From Lewinellaceae bacterium (GTDB lineage: Bacteria; Bacteroidota; Bacteroidia; Chitinophagales; Saprospiraceae), in the NCBI GenBank assembly GCA_020636315.1, contig JACJYA010000002.1, positions 558,001 through 622,000 on the forward strand: a DNA stretch of 64,000 bases, given 5' to 3'. Position numbers and translations under genes: made by a program. The notes under the pieces are model-generated. The model ran no database searches, was not told the DNA's origin, and saw nothing but the letters and a program-made list of their open reading frames with translations. The first letter of the stretch is position 1; the number at the start of each line of letters is the position of its first letter. Shown one piece after another: positions 42,138 to 50,514 of the stretch.

Positions 42138-43967
42138 TTAAGCATCCTTCGGCAACCGGTCAAACCACGTCCGCTTCAATATCACCGTACAAACCACCGC
42201 TACGCCGATGGACACCAGCGCCGGCACCCCTTCCAGCAACACCACATAGATCGGGAAGATAACCAGCGCCGTCTGCCAGATTATCCCGATGACGACGTTG
42301 AACATATCCCGGCGGAAATTGGTGTTGGGTTTAAAATCCGGATCTTCCGCCACCACCTTGTCGTGGATGGGCTTCCAGAACCCCCAGGGGCGCACATTGC
42401 GGTAGAAATCCTTCAGCACCTCCTCTTTCACCGGCGGAGCGCTGTAGGTGCCGATGAGGCAACCGATAACGGAAACCAGCAGCATGAGCGGAAAGGTGTA
42501 GAGGTCGAGCACCCCGTCGAATATGAAACGGAAGGACAGGGCCGGTATAAGCCCGCCCACCATGCCCCAGAAGAAGCCATGGCCGTTGAAGCGCCACCAG
42601 TACCACTTCAGCACGTTGGCGGCCACGTAACTGCCGTACAGGCCCGAGACGATCCACTGAAGCACGTCATTTACATCCCTGGCGTAAAAACCAAGTACAA
42701 TGCTGATGATGACCATGATCAGGCCGGCCGCGTAATTGATGTACTTGATCTCCGTATCGGGCGCATCGGGTTTGATGAATTTGAGGTAGATGTCATTGAC
42801 GATATAGGCCTGTGTAGCGTTCAGCGTGCCGGCAAAAGTGGACATGAAGGCCGCCAGCAGCCCCGCCAGCAACAGCCCCAGAAAACCGGCCGGCACAAAC
42901 TCGCTGATGGCCGAGGGCAGTATCTGCTCAAAGTCGATACCGCCTCCTACAATGAGGTCCAGCTTGTCGTAAAAAAGCAGCCCCAGTACTCCGAAGCCGG
43001 CGATCATGAAATAACGGATGGGCATCAGGATGACGCTCACAGAGCCGCTCATCAGGGCCGCTTCCCGCGGCGACCGGGTGGAAAGTATCTTCTGCATGTC
43101 GTAATTGGGCGCCGGCCCGGCAAGGCTCACCAGCACGCCCTTGAAGATCATCATCATGAAAAATATGGAGAACAGGCTGAAGCCGTCGCTTTGTATCTTC
43201 TCGTTCACTTCCGGGATAATGGCGCTCCAGTCGAGATCGAGACGCATGCCGAAGAACGGGGTGAGCCAGCCGTCCGGCGCCAGCAGTGCATTGTCCGCCA
43301 CCGCGTTCATGGCAATGATGCCGACCACGAGGCTGGAAATGGCCATCAGGCCATACTGCACCACATCGGCCCAGACGATGCTCATCATCCCGCCCAGCAG
43401 GGCGTAGAACACCGCGAAACAAGTAAAAATAATGCCATAAAAATGCGGCACATATTCCAGCGGGACGTTAAAGGGCACGTAACCGGAAACCACCTCCCAG
43501 GGAACGAAAATTTCCACAAACTTACCGATACCGATAAAGCCGTAAGCCAGGTACCCCAGCCCCATGATGATGGCAAAAACAACGACGATGGCGTGCGAGA
43601 GCCTTGCGCCCTCCCGAAAACCGAAGCGGGTGTTGATCCACTCGGCCCCGGTTGTCACCTTCGACCGCCGCAACCATATCGAGAGGAAAACCATCAGGAA
43701 TATCTGGTTGAAAACCGGCCACAGCCAGGGGATCCATACGCTTTTGAGGCCATAAACGAAAAGGAGGGTGACCAGCCACATCGTCCCGGAAATGTCGAAC
43801 ATTCCCGAGGCGTTGGACAACCCGAGCAGGTACCAGGGCAGGCGGTTGCCGCCGAGCAGATAATCCTTTTTGCTGCGTTCGGCCTGCTTTCTCAACACCA
43901 GGCCGATGACAACGGTAGCCGCCAGGTAGGCCAGGATGATGAGAATGTCGATCGTGGAGAGTTTCAT
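42138..43967 (-). CDS. Sodium:solute symporter (SSS family), probable mannobiose/manno-oligosaccharide importer
   Basis: 609 residues with 13-15 hydrophobic segments starting at IDILIILAYLAATVVIGLVL. SSS/SGLT features: the KKDYLLGGNRLPWYLLGLSNASGMFDISG block in the first helices, ADVVQYGLM, and GLLLAGLLAAFMSTFAGTLNATQAYIVNDIY, the conserved sodium-site helix. In mannan loci such transporters carry disaccharides across the inner membrane. Position between GH26 and GH130 supports that. The long open frame on the opposite strand of this gene is a codon-usage shadow. Confidence 0.93.
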   Translation of the reverse strand: MKLSTIDILIILAYLAATVVIGLVLRKQAERSKKDYLLGGNRLPWYLLGLSNASGMFDISGTMWLVTLLFVYGLKSVWIPWLWPVFNQIFLMVFLSIWLRRSKVTTGAEWINTRFGFREGARLSHAIVVVFAIIMGLGYLAYGFIGIGKFVEIFVPWEVVSGYVPFNVPLEYVPHFYGIIFTCFAVFYALLGGMMSIVWADVVQYGLMAISSLVVGIIAMNAVADNALLAPDGWLTPFFGMRLDLDWSAIIPEVNEKIQSDGFSLFSIFFMMMIFKGVLVSLAGPAPNYDMQKILSTRSPREAALMSGSVSVILMPIRYFMIAGFGVLGLLFYDKLDLIVGGGIDFEQILPSAISEFVPAGFLGLLLAGLLAAFMSTFAGTLNATQAYIVNDIYLKFIKPDAPDTEIKYINYAAGLIMVIISIVLGFYARDVNDVLQWIVSGLYGSYVAANVLKWYWWRFNGHGFFWGMVGGLIPALSFRFIFDGVLDLYTFPLMLLVSVIGCLIGTYSAPPVKEEVLKDFYRNVRPWGFWKPIHDKVVAEDPDFKPNTNFRRDMFNVVIGIIWQTALVIFPIYVVLLEGVPALVSIGVAVVCTVILKRTWFDRLPKDA

Positions 43968-44008
43968 TTTTCGTTTTTTAAGTGAGGCTTACCTGAAATC
44001 GTACCTCC

Positions 44009-45220
44009 TTACGGCCTCCCGGTCAACGCCTTCCGCTCGGAAAAACGCGCACGCTCCCGCATTTCCTTGCGGTTCAGCCTATACAATTTCGGTAGTTGCC
44101 CCTCCATCAGAATGAGGGGGTCCCTGCAGAATTCCACAAAATCCGCTGCGCTCAGGTGGCCCGGGTAGGGAGCATAATGGTGCTCCGGGCGGGCATTGCG
44201 CCAGACCAGCACCCAGGCAATGCGCGCCGCCACCGGGTCGGCCTTGATGTAACGGAGCAGCCGGCCTGTCCACCAGCCCTCTTCCGGAATGCGCTCCAGG
44301 CCGGTCTCGGTCAGAGCGGCCACCTTACCCCGTTCCTCGGCCATTTCCACCAGCAACCTCAACTGCCGGGTCAATTCATCCGGGTCGTTCTCCGGCCGCA
44401 CATCCCGGTAATCGTCAAAACCGAAAATATCGACATACTCATCGCCGGGATAGCATTCGAGATAATGGGCCTCGTCTTCAAATACGTCAGTGGAATAGCA
44501 GTACAGCAGGTTGTGCACTTCCTTCTCATCGCGCAGATATTCCACCGTAAAGCGCCAGAGCGCTTTGTACTGTTCGGGCGTACAGTGCGGCTGCCCCCAC
44601 CAGAACCAATTGCCGGTATGCTCGTGAAAAGGCCGGAAGACAATTGGGATGTCGTGTTTGAAAATGAAACCTATGCGCAGGCTTTTGAAGAAATCGGCCA
44701 GCACGTCGAGGCGGGCCTTATAGGCCTCGTGGTGAGAACCGCCGGGCAGAATGGCGGCCACGACATTTTCTCCCACATCCCAGGAGTTGCCGTTGGTCAC
44801 AAAATTATCCAGGTGCCAGCTGACAGTATTGACGCCACCCATTTTATAAGCCTCTGTCATCCATTCTTTCATAGAGGTGAACCGGACGGTATCGATGTTC
44901 TTATCCCTTTTACCCAGCTTGCCGATGTCCCAGCCGAATACTGCCGGATAATGGCCACAGACGTCTTTTACGTCCGACCTGCTCTCCGGCCAGTCCTTCC
45001 ACCCAACTCCATATGCCAGGTCGTCCTGATGGCCGAAAAGGATGTGCCGGCCGGCCAATTCCCTGAGGTTGGCATAAAGGGACTTAGTCCTTTTCGTGGC
45101 ATTTGGATCCGTCGTCCTGATCCGGCTCAACCACTCTCCGCCTCCGTCTGAAGGGGCATTATCCGGCCCGGCCGCGCCCCACAAGGACAGGGGCAGCAAC
45201 AGCAGTATCAGTACCCTCAT
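44009..45220 (-). CDS. GH26 beta-mannanase (endo-1,4-beta-mannosidase)
   Basis: 403 residues from the ATG at 45220, with signal peptide MRVLILLLLPLSLWGAAG; it may be periplasmic or surface-exposed. GH26 signatures: HILFGHQDDLAYGVGW, WDIGKL, acid/base Glu200 in FRPFHEHTGNWFWWG and nucleophile Glu305 in ALTETGLE. WRNARPEHHYAPYPGH near the end is typical of GH26 mannanases that release mannobiose. A TTG start at 45265 is possible but gives a poor signal peptide. The gene directly follows the second glycan-binding protein in the mannan operon. It supplies mannobiose for the symporter and epimerase. Confidence 0.93.
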   Translation of the reverse strand: MRVLILLLLPLSLWGAAGPDNAPSDGGGEWLSRIRTTDPNATKRTKSLYANLRELAGRHILFGHQDDLAYGVGWKDWPESRSDVKDVCGHYPAVFGWDIGKLGKRDKNIDTVRFTSMKEWMTEAYKMGGVNTVSWHLDNFVTNGNSWDVGENVVAAILPGGSHHEAYKARLDVLADFFKSLRIGFIFKHDIPIVFRPFHEHTGNWFWWGQPHCTPEQYKALWRFTVEYLRDEKEVHNLLYCYSTDVFEDEAHYLECYPGDEYVDIFGFDDYRDVRPENDPDELTRQLRLLVEMAEERGKVAALTETGLERIPEEGWWTGRLLRYIKADPVAARIAWVLVWRNARPEHHYAPYPGHLSAADFVEFCRDPLILMEGQLPKLYRLNRKEMRERARFSERKALTGRP

Positions 45221-45265
45221 GGTGTTTGGTTTAAAGGTTGTCCGTCTTCGTAATAACTCAGTCAA

Positions 45266-47377
45266 CTATCTCGCCTCAAACCGCACATTGTCGATGCAAA
45301 CATTGACAAAAGAATCCCCGTTGTTGAAGGCCACCCCGAAATCTTCGGTGATGTTGGCCAGGTTGGGGATCTGGTTGCCCCCATCGAGGAATTCCGTTAG
45401 CGGTATGGTAATCGTTATCCAGCCATCGGTCATAAAGGAACCGGTGCCCTCCCAGGGTTTCCAGGGGCGCCAGAAGTCCCCGTCGGAGCCTTTCAGGCGC
45501 CAGGCAAACTCGCCGCCGGTAATGGGCTCCAGTACGTTGATATCGAATTTCAGGACGTAATCGCCGATGCCGGCGCCGACGACAGCTCCGGGGAAATTAT
45601 CGCCGCCGTTGCGCCAGAAAAAGCCCGTCCATCCGGAAAGGCTGGCGTTCACCCGGAAATAGTTGGAGCCGTCGAGCGACAGGCCAGGGTCGTTCTCTAT
45701 ACCTCCCGTATCGCCCCACCAGCTGTCGAGGCCGTCAAAGTTGAAGAACACCAGGGTGGGGTCGGCGACGGGATCGACGCCCTGAATATTGATGGGCGGC
45801 GAGAAGAATTCCTCCCCGTCAAAAGTGATAAACTTGATATTCCCAACGCCGGTAGCCGTACCCATCGGCACAAACACCTCGATCAGGGTTGCCGTTTTCT
45901 GGCCGAACATGGTAGCCGGCACCTCGCCGGGGAAGATCACCTCGTTCAGCTCATCCAGATTTTCTCCGACGATGCTGATCATATCGCCGGGAGCCGCCAT
46001 GGCCGGCATATCGGTGATGACGGCATTGGTGGAAAGCAATATGTTGAAGTCGAACGCAGAAGCCACCTGGGTGCCGTTGATCATAACCACTGTGAGCGGG
46101 CCGGTAAGGGCGCCGACCGGCACATCAACCGTGGCCGCATTCGGCAAAGCATTGTTGACCGGTACGGCATCAGCCGCGCCGGTGAAAATGACGCTGCTCA
46201 CCAGGTCGAGGTCTTCTCCCTCAATTGATATCTCCTCGCCAAAGCGGGCTTCCGAAGGGGTAAAGCCGGTGATCACCGGCCTGACGAGCTGCAGCGCCTG
46301 AGCGCTGGCCACTTCCTTTTCCGCTGCCGTCCGGAAGAGGACGACATCTTCCGTAGCGCTGATGGGCACTTTTACCCTGATCTCAGTTGCCGTACCTCCT
46401 CCCAGGATGGCCCCAACCTTATTGCCGCCGAAAACGACCCGGGTCACAAGGTCCAGGTCAGCCCCGGTAACGGTGACGTTTTCCCCGTTTTTCACCGGGT
46501 TGGGGGAAATATCCGTTATCTGGGGAACAACCATGATGAGTTCTTCGGCGGAAGGCACTTCTACAAATGAACCGGGAATGAGCAGGATCTTCCCGTCATG
46601 GGCATCAGCCGGGACGTTGACCTCGATCTTGTCTGCGCTCTGGCTGACGAAACTGGTTACCACCGAGGTTCCTTCGAACCCGACCTGGCGCGCCAGGTCC
46701 AGGTCAGTGCCCTGTATCGTCAGCACCGTTCCGGCCTTGACGGGGTTGGGCGACAGCTGCAGCACCTGTGGCACTGTGACCGACAGCTCCTTCTCTGACT
46801 CCACGATGATGGGTTCCTCCTCGCCGTTGGACACGGCGATCAGGCCCGTCTGAGCCGCTTCCGGGACCTTCACCTCGATCTTTTCCTTCGACTGGCTGAC
46901 GAACAGGGTGTCGCCAACCGAAACCTCCGAGGAGAAAATGACCGACCGGATCAGGTTCAGGTAATCCCCCTGAATGGTAAGCAGGTCCCCCGGCCGGGCA
47001 GTTTCCGGGCTGAAGGATGCCAGGATGATGGGTTCTGAAATAGACAGCCTGGAAATGGAGGTAATGTCTCCCTCCGGAGTTTTCAGGATGATCTTCCCTT
47101 CCACCGTTTCCTCCGGAATGGTAAGGGTGATCAGCTCGGTTGTACGGGTATTGAAAGAGGTGACATTCACATTGTCCGGCAGGACGACGGCGGAGACCCG
47201 GTCGAGGTTCGCGCCGATGATCTTCAGTTCCCCTCCGCGAAGGGCCGGTGAAGGGCCGAAACTGAACAGTTCCACCCCGGTCGATGCCTCCTCATCCTTT
47301 TTACAGGCGCTGAACAGGAGGGCAAAGGCCAGAAAGCCGGCGGACAGATAGGTTAGAATTTTATATGGCCTATACAT
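45266..47377 (-). CDS. Surface glycan-binding lipoprotein with six IPT/TIG domains and a C-terminal glycan-binding domain
   Basis: 703 residues. Lipobox LLFSAC (Cys25). Six successive IPT/TIG Ig-like domains (about 33-535), each with a xxSPxxxxxGxxxxIxGxxLDLxxxVxF pattern, form a stalk. The last about 165 residues (DPTLVFFNFDGLDSWWGD to the end) match the SGBP-B-type xyloglucan-binding domain, with exposed aromatics (WTGFFWRNGG, FWRPWKPWEGTG). Probably projects the mannan-binding domain away from the outer membrane near SusCD. The C-terminal domain is homologous to that of the neighbouring upstream gene. Confidence 0.88.
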   Translation of the reverse strand: MYRPYKILTYLSAGFLAFALLFSACKKDEEASTGVELFSFGPSPALRGGELKIIGANLDRVSAVVLPDNVNVTSFNTRTTELITLTIPEETVEGKIILKTPEGDITSISRLSISEPIILASFSPETARPGDLLTIQGDYLNLIRSVIFSSEVSVGDTLFVSQSKEKIEVKVPEAAQTGLIAVSNGEEEPIIVESEKELSVTVPQVLQLSPNPVKAGTVLTIQGTDLDLARQVGFEGTSVVTSFVSQSADKIEVNVPADAHDGKILLIPGSFVEVPSAEELIMVVPQITDISPNPVKNGENVTVTGADLDLVTRVVFGGNKVGAILGGGTATEIRVKVPISATEDVVLFRTAAEKEVASAQALQLVRPVITGFTPSEARFGEEISIEGEDLDLVSSVIFTGAADAVPVNNALPNAATVDVPVGALTGPLTVVMINGTQVASAFDFNILLSTNAVITDMPAMAAPGDMISIVGENLDELNEVIFPGEVPATMFGQKTATLIEVFVPMGTATGVGNIKFITFDGEEFFSPPINIQGVDPVADPTLVFFNFDGLDSWWGDTGGIENDPGLSLDGSNYFRVNASLSGWTGFFWRNGGDNFPGAVVGAGIGDYVLKFDINVLEPITGGEFAWRLKGSDGDFWRPWKPWEGTGSFMTDGWITITIPLTEFLDGGNQIPNLANITEDFGVAFNNGDSFVNVCIDNVRFEAR

Positions 47378-47404
47378 AGTTTTACTTTTTTTAAATGAAG
47401 GGAT

Positions 47405-47454
47405 AAACCTGCCAGGTTTATGAAGTGGATCCAGTTTGAAAACCTGGCAGGTTT
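47405..47454. repeat. 15-bp inverted repeat between the two mannan-binding protein genes
   Basis: AAACCTGCCAGGTTT (47405-47419) pairs perfectly with AAACCTGGCAGGTTT (47440-47454) across 20 bases. Each arm is also nearly self-palindromic. On the plus strand a short T-run follows. It lies within the minus-strand operon and could lower read-through to the downstream genes. Confidence 0.65.
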
Positions 47455-47462
47455 TTCTTCGA

Positions 47463-48668
47463 TTAAATTTTCACTACCCGCACATTATCAATGGCGATAT
47501 AAATATCATTCGCATTGTCTGCAGCCCCGAAATACATGATGGTCAGGTTGGTGAACTGGGAAAGGTCGTCCAGCTCGGCAGGGTTGCCATCTTTGTCTTC
47601 ATTAAACTCCGTCAGCGGAACGGTAACGGTAACCCAGCCGTCCGTCTGATAAACGCCGGTTTCCTCCCAGGGCCTCCAGCGGGCCAGCGGCACGGGAATG
47701 TCCCGGCCGTGGTCAGCGCCGAAGGGGGCGAAGAAGATCTCCAGCGGGATCTCCCGCCACTCTACCGGAACGTTGATCTCAAAGCGCACCCCCCAGTCGT
47801 TTACCGTGGCTCCTCCCGGGAAGATGGGAATATTTCCTCTTCCCGTCTCGCCGTCTTCGGCGACGTACATCATGTTGAGTTCATTGACCCATTGCCAGGC
47901 TCCTACGCCATCCATTTCGAAGTAAGTGTAATTGCCGGAACAGGGTGGAACCCGGCCTTCCCCAGCCGCCACATCGGCGATGGGCGAGTTCCAGGAGCGG
48001 TGCCGTTTATCGTCAAAATTGACCACCACGTTGCGATCGTCCCGGAACAGAAAGCCGGAAACCGCCTTGCCGAAATTGGTGGCTACGGTAATCTCTCCCA
48101 TTTCAGCACCCTCCGGCACCCGCACCTGCAGCTCGGTCTTGTCCAGGGAAACGATCTCAGCTTCTTTTCCCCCTGTGAATTCTACTGTTGTGGGCTCGAA
48201 GAAAAAGTCACCGTGCAGCACGGCGATATCCCCATCTTCCACGTATTCGCTTTTGATGGAATAGAGGACGGGCGCCGGGACGTTCACGAAGAACTCGTAG
48301 AGCATCTCTTCGTCATTGGAAAAAACGAACCGGATCTGGTTGGTCACCTCCGTCGGCACGCTGCTGGGCACGTTCACCAGGATCGTCCGGTTGGTTACAT
48401 ACGTTGGGTTCAGGGATGCCTGCTGGTCGTTGAACCAGATCTCTACGGTGTGATCCAGGTCTTCGCCTACGATGGCGATCAGGCTGCCCATAAAGGCTCC
48501 GGTCAGCAGGGAGTCTGCCTGTTCAGGAGCCGTTGAGCGGATGTAAAGGACCCTCGGGTTTCCAATGTCTTCCGGCCCCGTATCATCCTTTTTACAGGAA
48601 GTGGCCAAAAAGCCAAGGGCCAGAAGCAGGAAAGCAATGAGCGATAATTTTTTATAGGATAGTTTCAT
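47463..48668 (-). CDS. Surface glycan-binding lipoprotein (IPT/TIG plus SGBP-B-type domain)
   Basis: 401 residues from the ATG at 48668. Lipobox FLATSC (Cys25). Two IPT/TIG-like domains (about 35-120 and 125-205), then a glycan-binding beta-sandwich (about 205-401) containing YTYFEMDGVGAWQWVN, ARWRPWEETGVYQTDGWVTVTVPLTEF and the closing IYIAIDNVRVVKI. That domain is paralogous to the C-terminus of the 703-residue protein next door. The upstream extension of the frame to 48794 lacks signal-peptide character. It lies directly after SusD, the usual SGBP-A/B slot in Bacteroidota glycan loci. Confidence 0.87.
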   Translation of the reverse strand: MKLSYKKLSLIAFLLLALGFLATSCKKDDTGPEDIGNPRVLYIRSTAPEQADSLLTGAFMGSLIAIVGEDLDHTVEIWFNDQQASLNPTYVTNRTILVNVPSSVPTEVTNQIRFVFSNDEEMLYEFFVNVPAPVLYSIKSEYVEDGDIAVLHGDFFFEPTTVEFTGGKEAEIVSLDKTELQVRVPEGAEMGEITVATNFGKAVSGFLFRDDRNVVVNFDDKRHRSWNSPIADVAAGEGRVPPCSGNYTYFEMDGVGAWQWVNELNMMYVAEDGETGRGNIPIFPGGATVNDWGVRFEINVPVEWREIPLEIFFAPFGADHGRDIPVPLARWRPWEETGVYQTDGWVTVTVPLTEFNEDKDGNPAELDDLSQFTNLTIMYFGAADNANDIYIAIDNVRVVKI

Positions 48669-48816
48669 TTTCTGTGAGTTTTTGATGATCCGGACAGGAT
48701 GGGCAGAATGAACGTGATTGTAAGAGCTTGTTTGGAGGCAGTAAGGGGCCCAGGTTGATCCTGGCCACTTCATATTTCTCGTTTTGCCTGTCATAAACTC
48801 TCCTCATTCCGGTTTG

Positions 48817-50478
48817 TCATTTGAAAGTATAATCCACAGCCGGTTCTTCGGGAGCCAGCAAAGGGTTGGACACCACCTCCGCCGACGGGATCGGCAGCCA
48901 CATCTGCGATTCGTTGATCGTGATGGGGGTAGTGGGTTCCTGAATGACATATCCCTCGATGGAATTCTCATCGGCGGCATTGGGCCCGGTGTCGCGGTAA
49001 TAGGTCACTTCCCGCTCCATGCCGTTGAGGTAGCCCATCGCCCCTGCCGGGTCGCGGTAGTAGTAGCGTTTGATGTCGAACCAGTTGATGCTTTCCAGTG
49101 CAAATTCAATCCTTCTTTCCTTTAGAATGTCCATGAAAGTAAGGCTGGATTTCGACGGCAGGTTGGCCCGCTGGCGGATGGCGTTGAAGTATTGCAGCGC
49201 CGTGGCGTCGGTGGTGGATTCCTGCGCTCCGAGCGCCGCCTCGGCATAGACGAGGTAAACATCGGCCAGGCGCAGCAGGATCTGGTTGATCCGGGTGGCC
49301 TGCCCGGTGGATACGCCTCCGTCGGTATCTTCATTGCTCCCGATTATATACTTTTTCAGGTTGTTGAGGGTGGCGGAAGCATTCTCCAGTATGGTGTTCG
49401 GGTCATTGGGATCCCGGTGGACGATGTAGTAGGTATAGCCACCATCGTTTTTCCTGATCTCCGGATAGTAGTCTCCGATGGCCATGTAAATGGCGGGTTG
49501 GCGGCGGTCGCCCCCATCCATCTGCTGCAGGAAGTCGTAAGTCATGCTCTTGTAGCCGCCCCAGGCTTCCGTATTTCCGGTGATGAGGCTGCTGCGCGCC
49601 CAGTTGGCCTGGCGGCTGTTGCCAATGGCGTAGGAGCCTTCCATCCACTGCAGGGCAAACAGCGACTCCTCGTTGTTGTTGTTGTCGTACCGGAAAATGT
49701 CGGCGTAATTCGGCAAAAGCGACAAGCCGCTGTTGTTGATCACCTCGGCGGCAAACTGCCTGGCCAGTTCGAAATTCTGGCTCGAATTAGGATCGTTCAG
49801 GCTAGAGGCCATGGTCAGGTGCAACTTGGCGAGCAGCCCCAGAGCCGACCATTTGGTCACGCGGCCGGGCGTATCGGACTCGGGGAGGTTCTGGGAGGCA
49901 AATTCCAGGTCCCGGCGGATGAATTCCAGCACGCTGGCACGGGTGTGCTTGGGCAGGAAGAAGTCGTTGCTGACCACAATTTCCGTCGAATTTTCCACGA
50001 TCGGTACTTCGCCCCAGTATTCCGATAAAAGGTAATAGGCCATTGCCCGGACAAAACGGGCCTCACCCAATGCCTGGTCAATAACTTTCTGCGGCACATT
50101 GCCGGAGGCGGCACGGGGCATGTCATTTATGATGGAGTTGGCGTAGGAAACCACGCGATACAGGCCCTTCCATCCCGCCGACAGGTGAGCGTTCCCGGAG
50201 TTGAAGGAAAAGTAAAAGAACTGCCCTTCCTGATCCCAGTTGTGGTAAAGGTCTCCCGACATGCAGTCGCCTGCGCACCAGGCGAATTTGTCATTGTAGT
50301 CAAACCACGGAAAGCCGTAAAGGGAAGCGGTGGCCGCCTTGATCTCGCCCTCCGTTTTGAAGAAATTATCTGCCGTCAGCCGGTCCACCGGTTCGATCTC
50401 GAGGAATTCCTTGGTGCAGGAACCCGATGCGAAGGCCAGGATCAAAGGCAGAAGCAGGTATTTGAATATATTTTTCAT
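48817..50478 (-). CDS. susD: SusD/RagB-family mannan-oligosaccharide-binding lipoprotein
   Basis: 553 residues, full length. Lipobox SGSC (Cys21). Typical opening CTKEFLEIEPVDRLTADNFFKTEGEI, the helical core with ARFVRAMAYYLLSEYWGEVPIVE and RQFAAEVINNSGLSLLP, and the C-terminal ILKERRIEFALESINWFDIKRY, then LPIPSAEVVSNPLL. It binds oligosaccharides on top of the SusC channel. Located 36 bp after susC. Confidence 0.96.
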   Translation of the reverse strand: MKNIFKYLLLPLILAFASGSCTKEFLEIEPVDRLTADNFFKTEGEIKAATASLYGFPWFDYNDKFAWCAGDCMSGDLYHNWDQEGQFFYFSFNSGNAHLSAGWKGLYRVVSYANSIINDMPRAASGNVPQKVIDQALGEARFVRAMAYYLLSEYWGEVPIVENSTEIVVSNDFFLPKHTRASVLEFIRRDLEFASQNLPESDTPGRVTKWSALGLLAKLHLTMASSLNDPNSSQNFELARQFAAEVINNSGLSLLPNYADIFRYDNNNNEESLFALQWMEGSYAIGNSRQANWARSSLITGNTEAWGGYKSMTYDFLQQMDGGDRRQPAIYMAIGDYYPEIRKNDGGYTYYIVHRDPNDPNTILENASATLNNLKKYIIGSNEDTDGGVSTGQATRINQILLRLADVYLVYAEAALGAQESTTDATALQYFNAIRQRANLPSKSSLTFMDILKERRIEFALESINWFDIKRYYYRDPAGAMGYLNGMEREVTYYRDTGPNAADENSIEGYVIQEPTTPITINESQMWLPIPSAEVVSNPLLAPEEPAVDYTFK

Positions 50479-50514
50479 CTTGATTGATTTTGCTGTTAGG
50501 AAATTCCGGGCGGT

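Noticed and set aside
42114..43985. 623-codon open frame on the plus strand
   Set aside because: It is antisense to the sodium:solute symporter, has low-complexity His/Gln-rich composition and no domain, so it is a codon-usage shadow.
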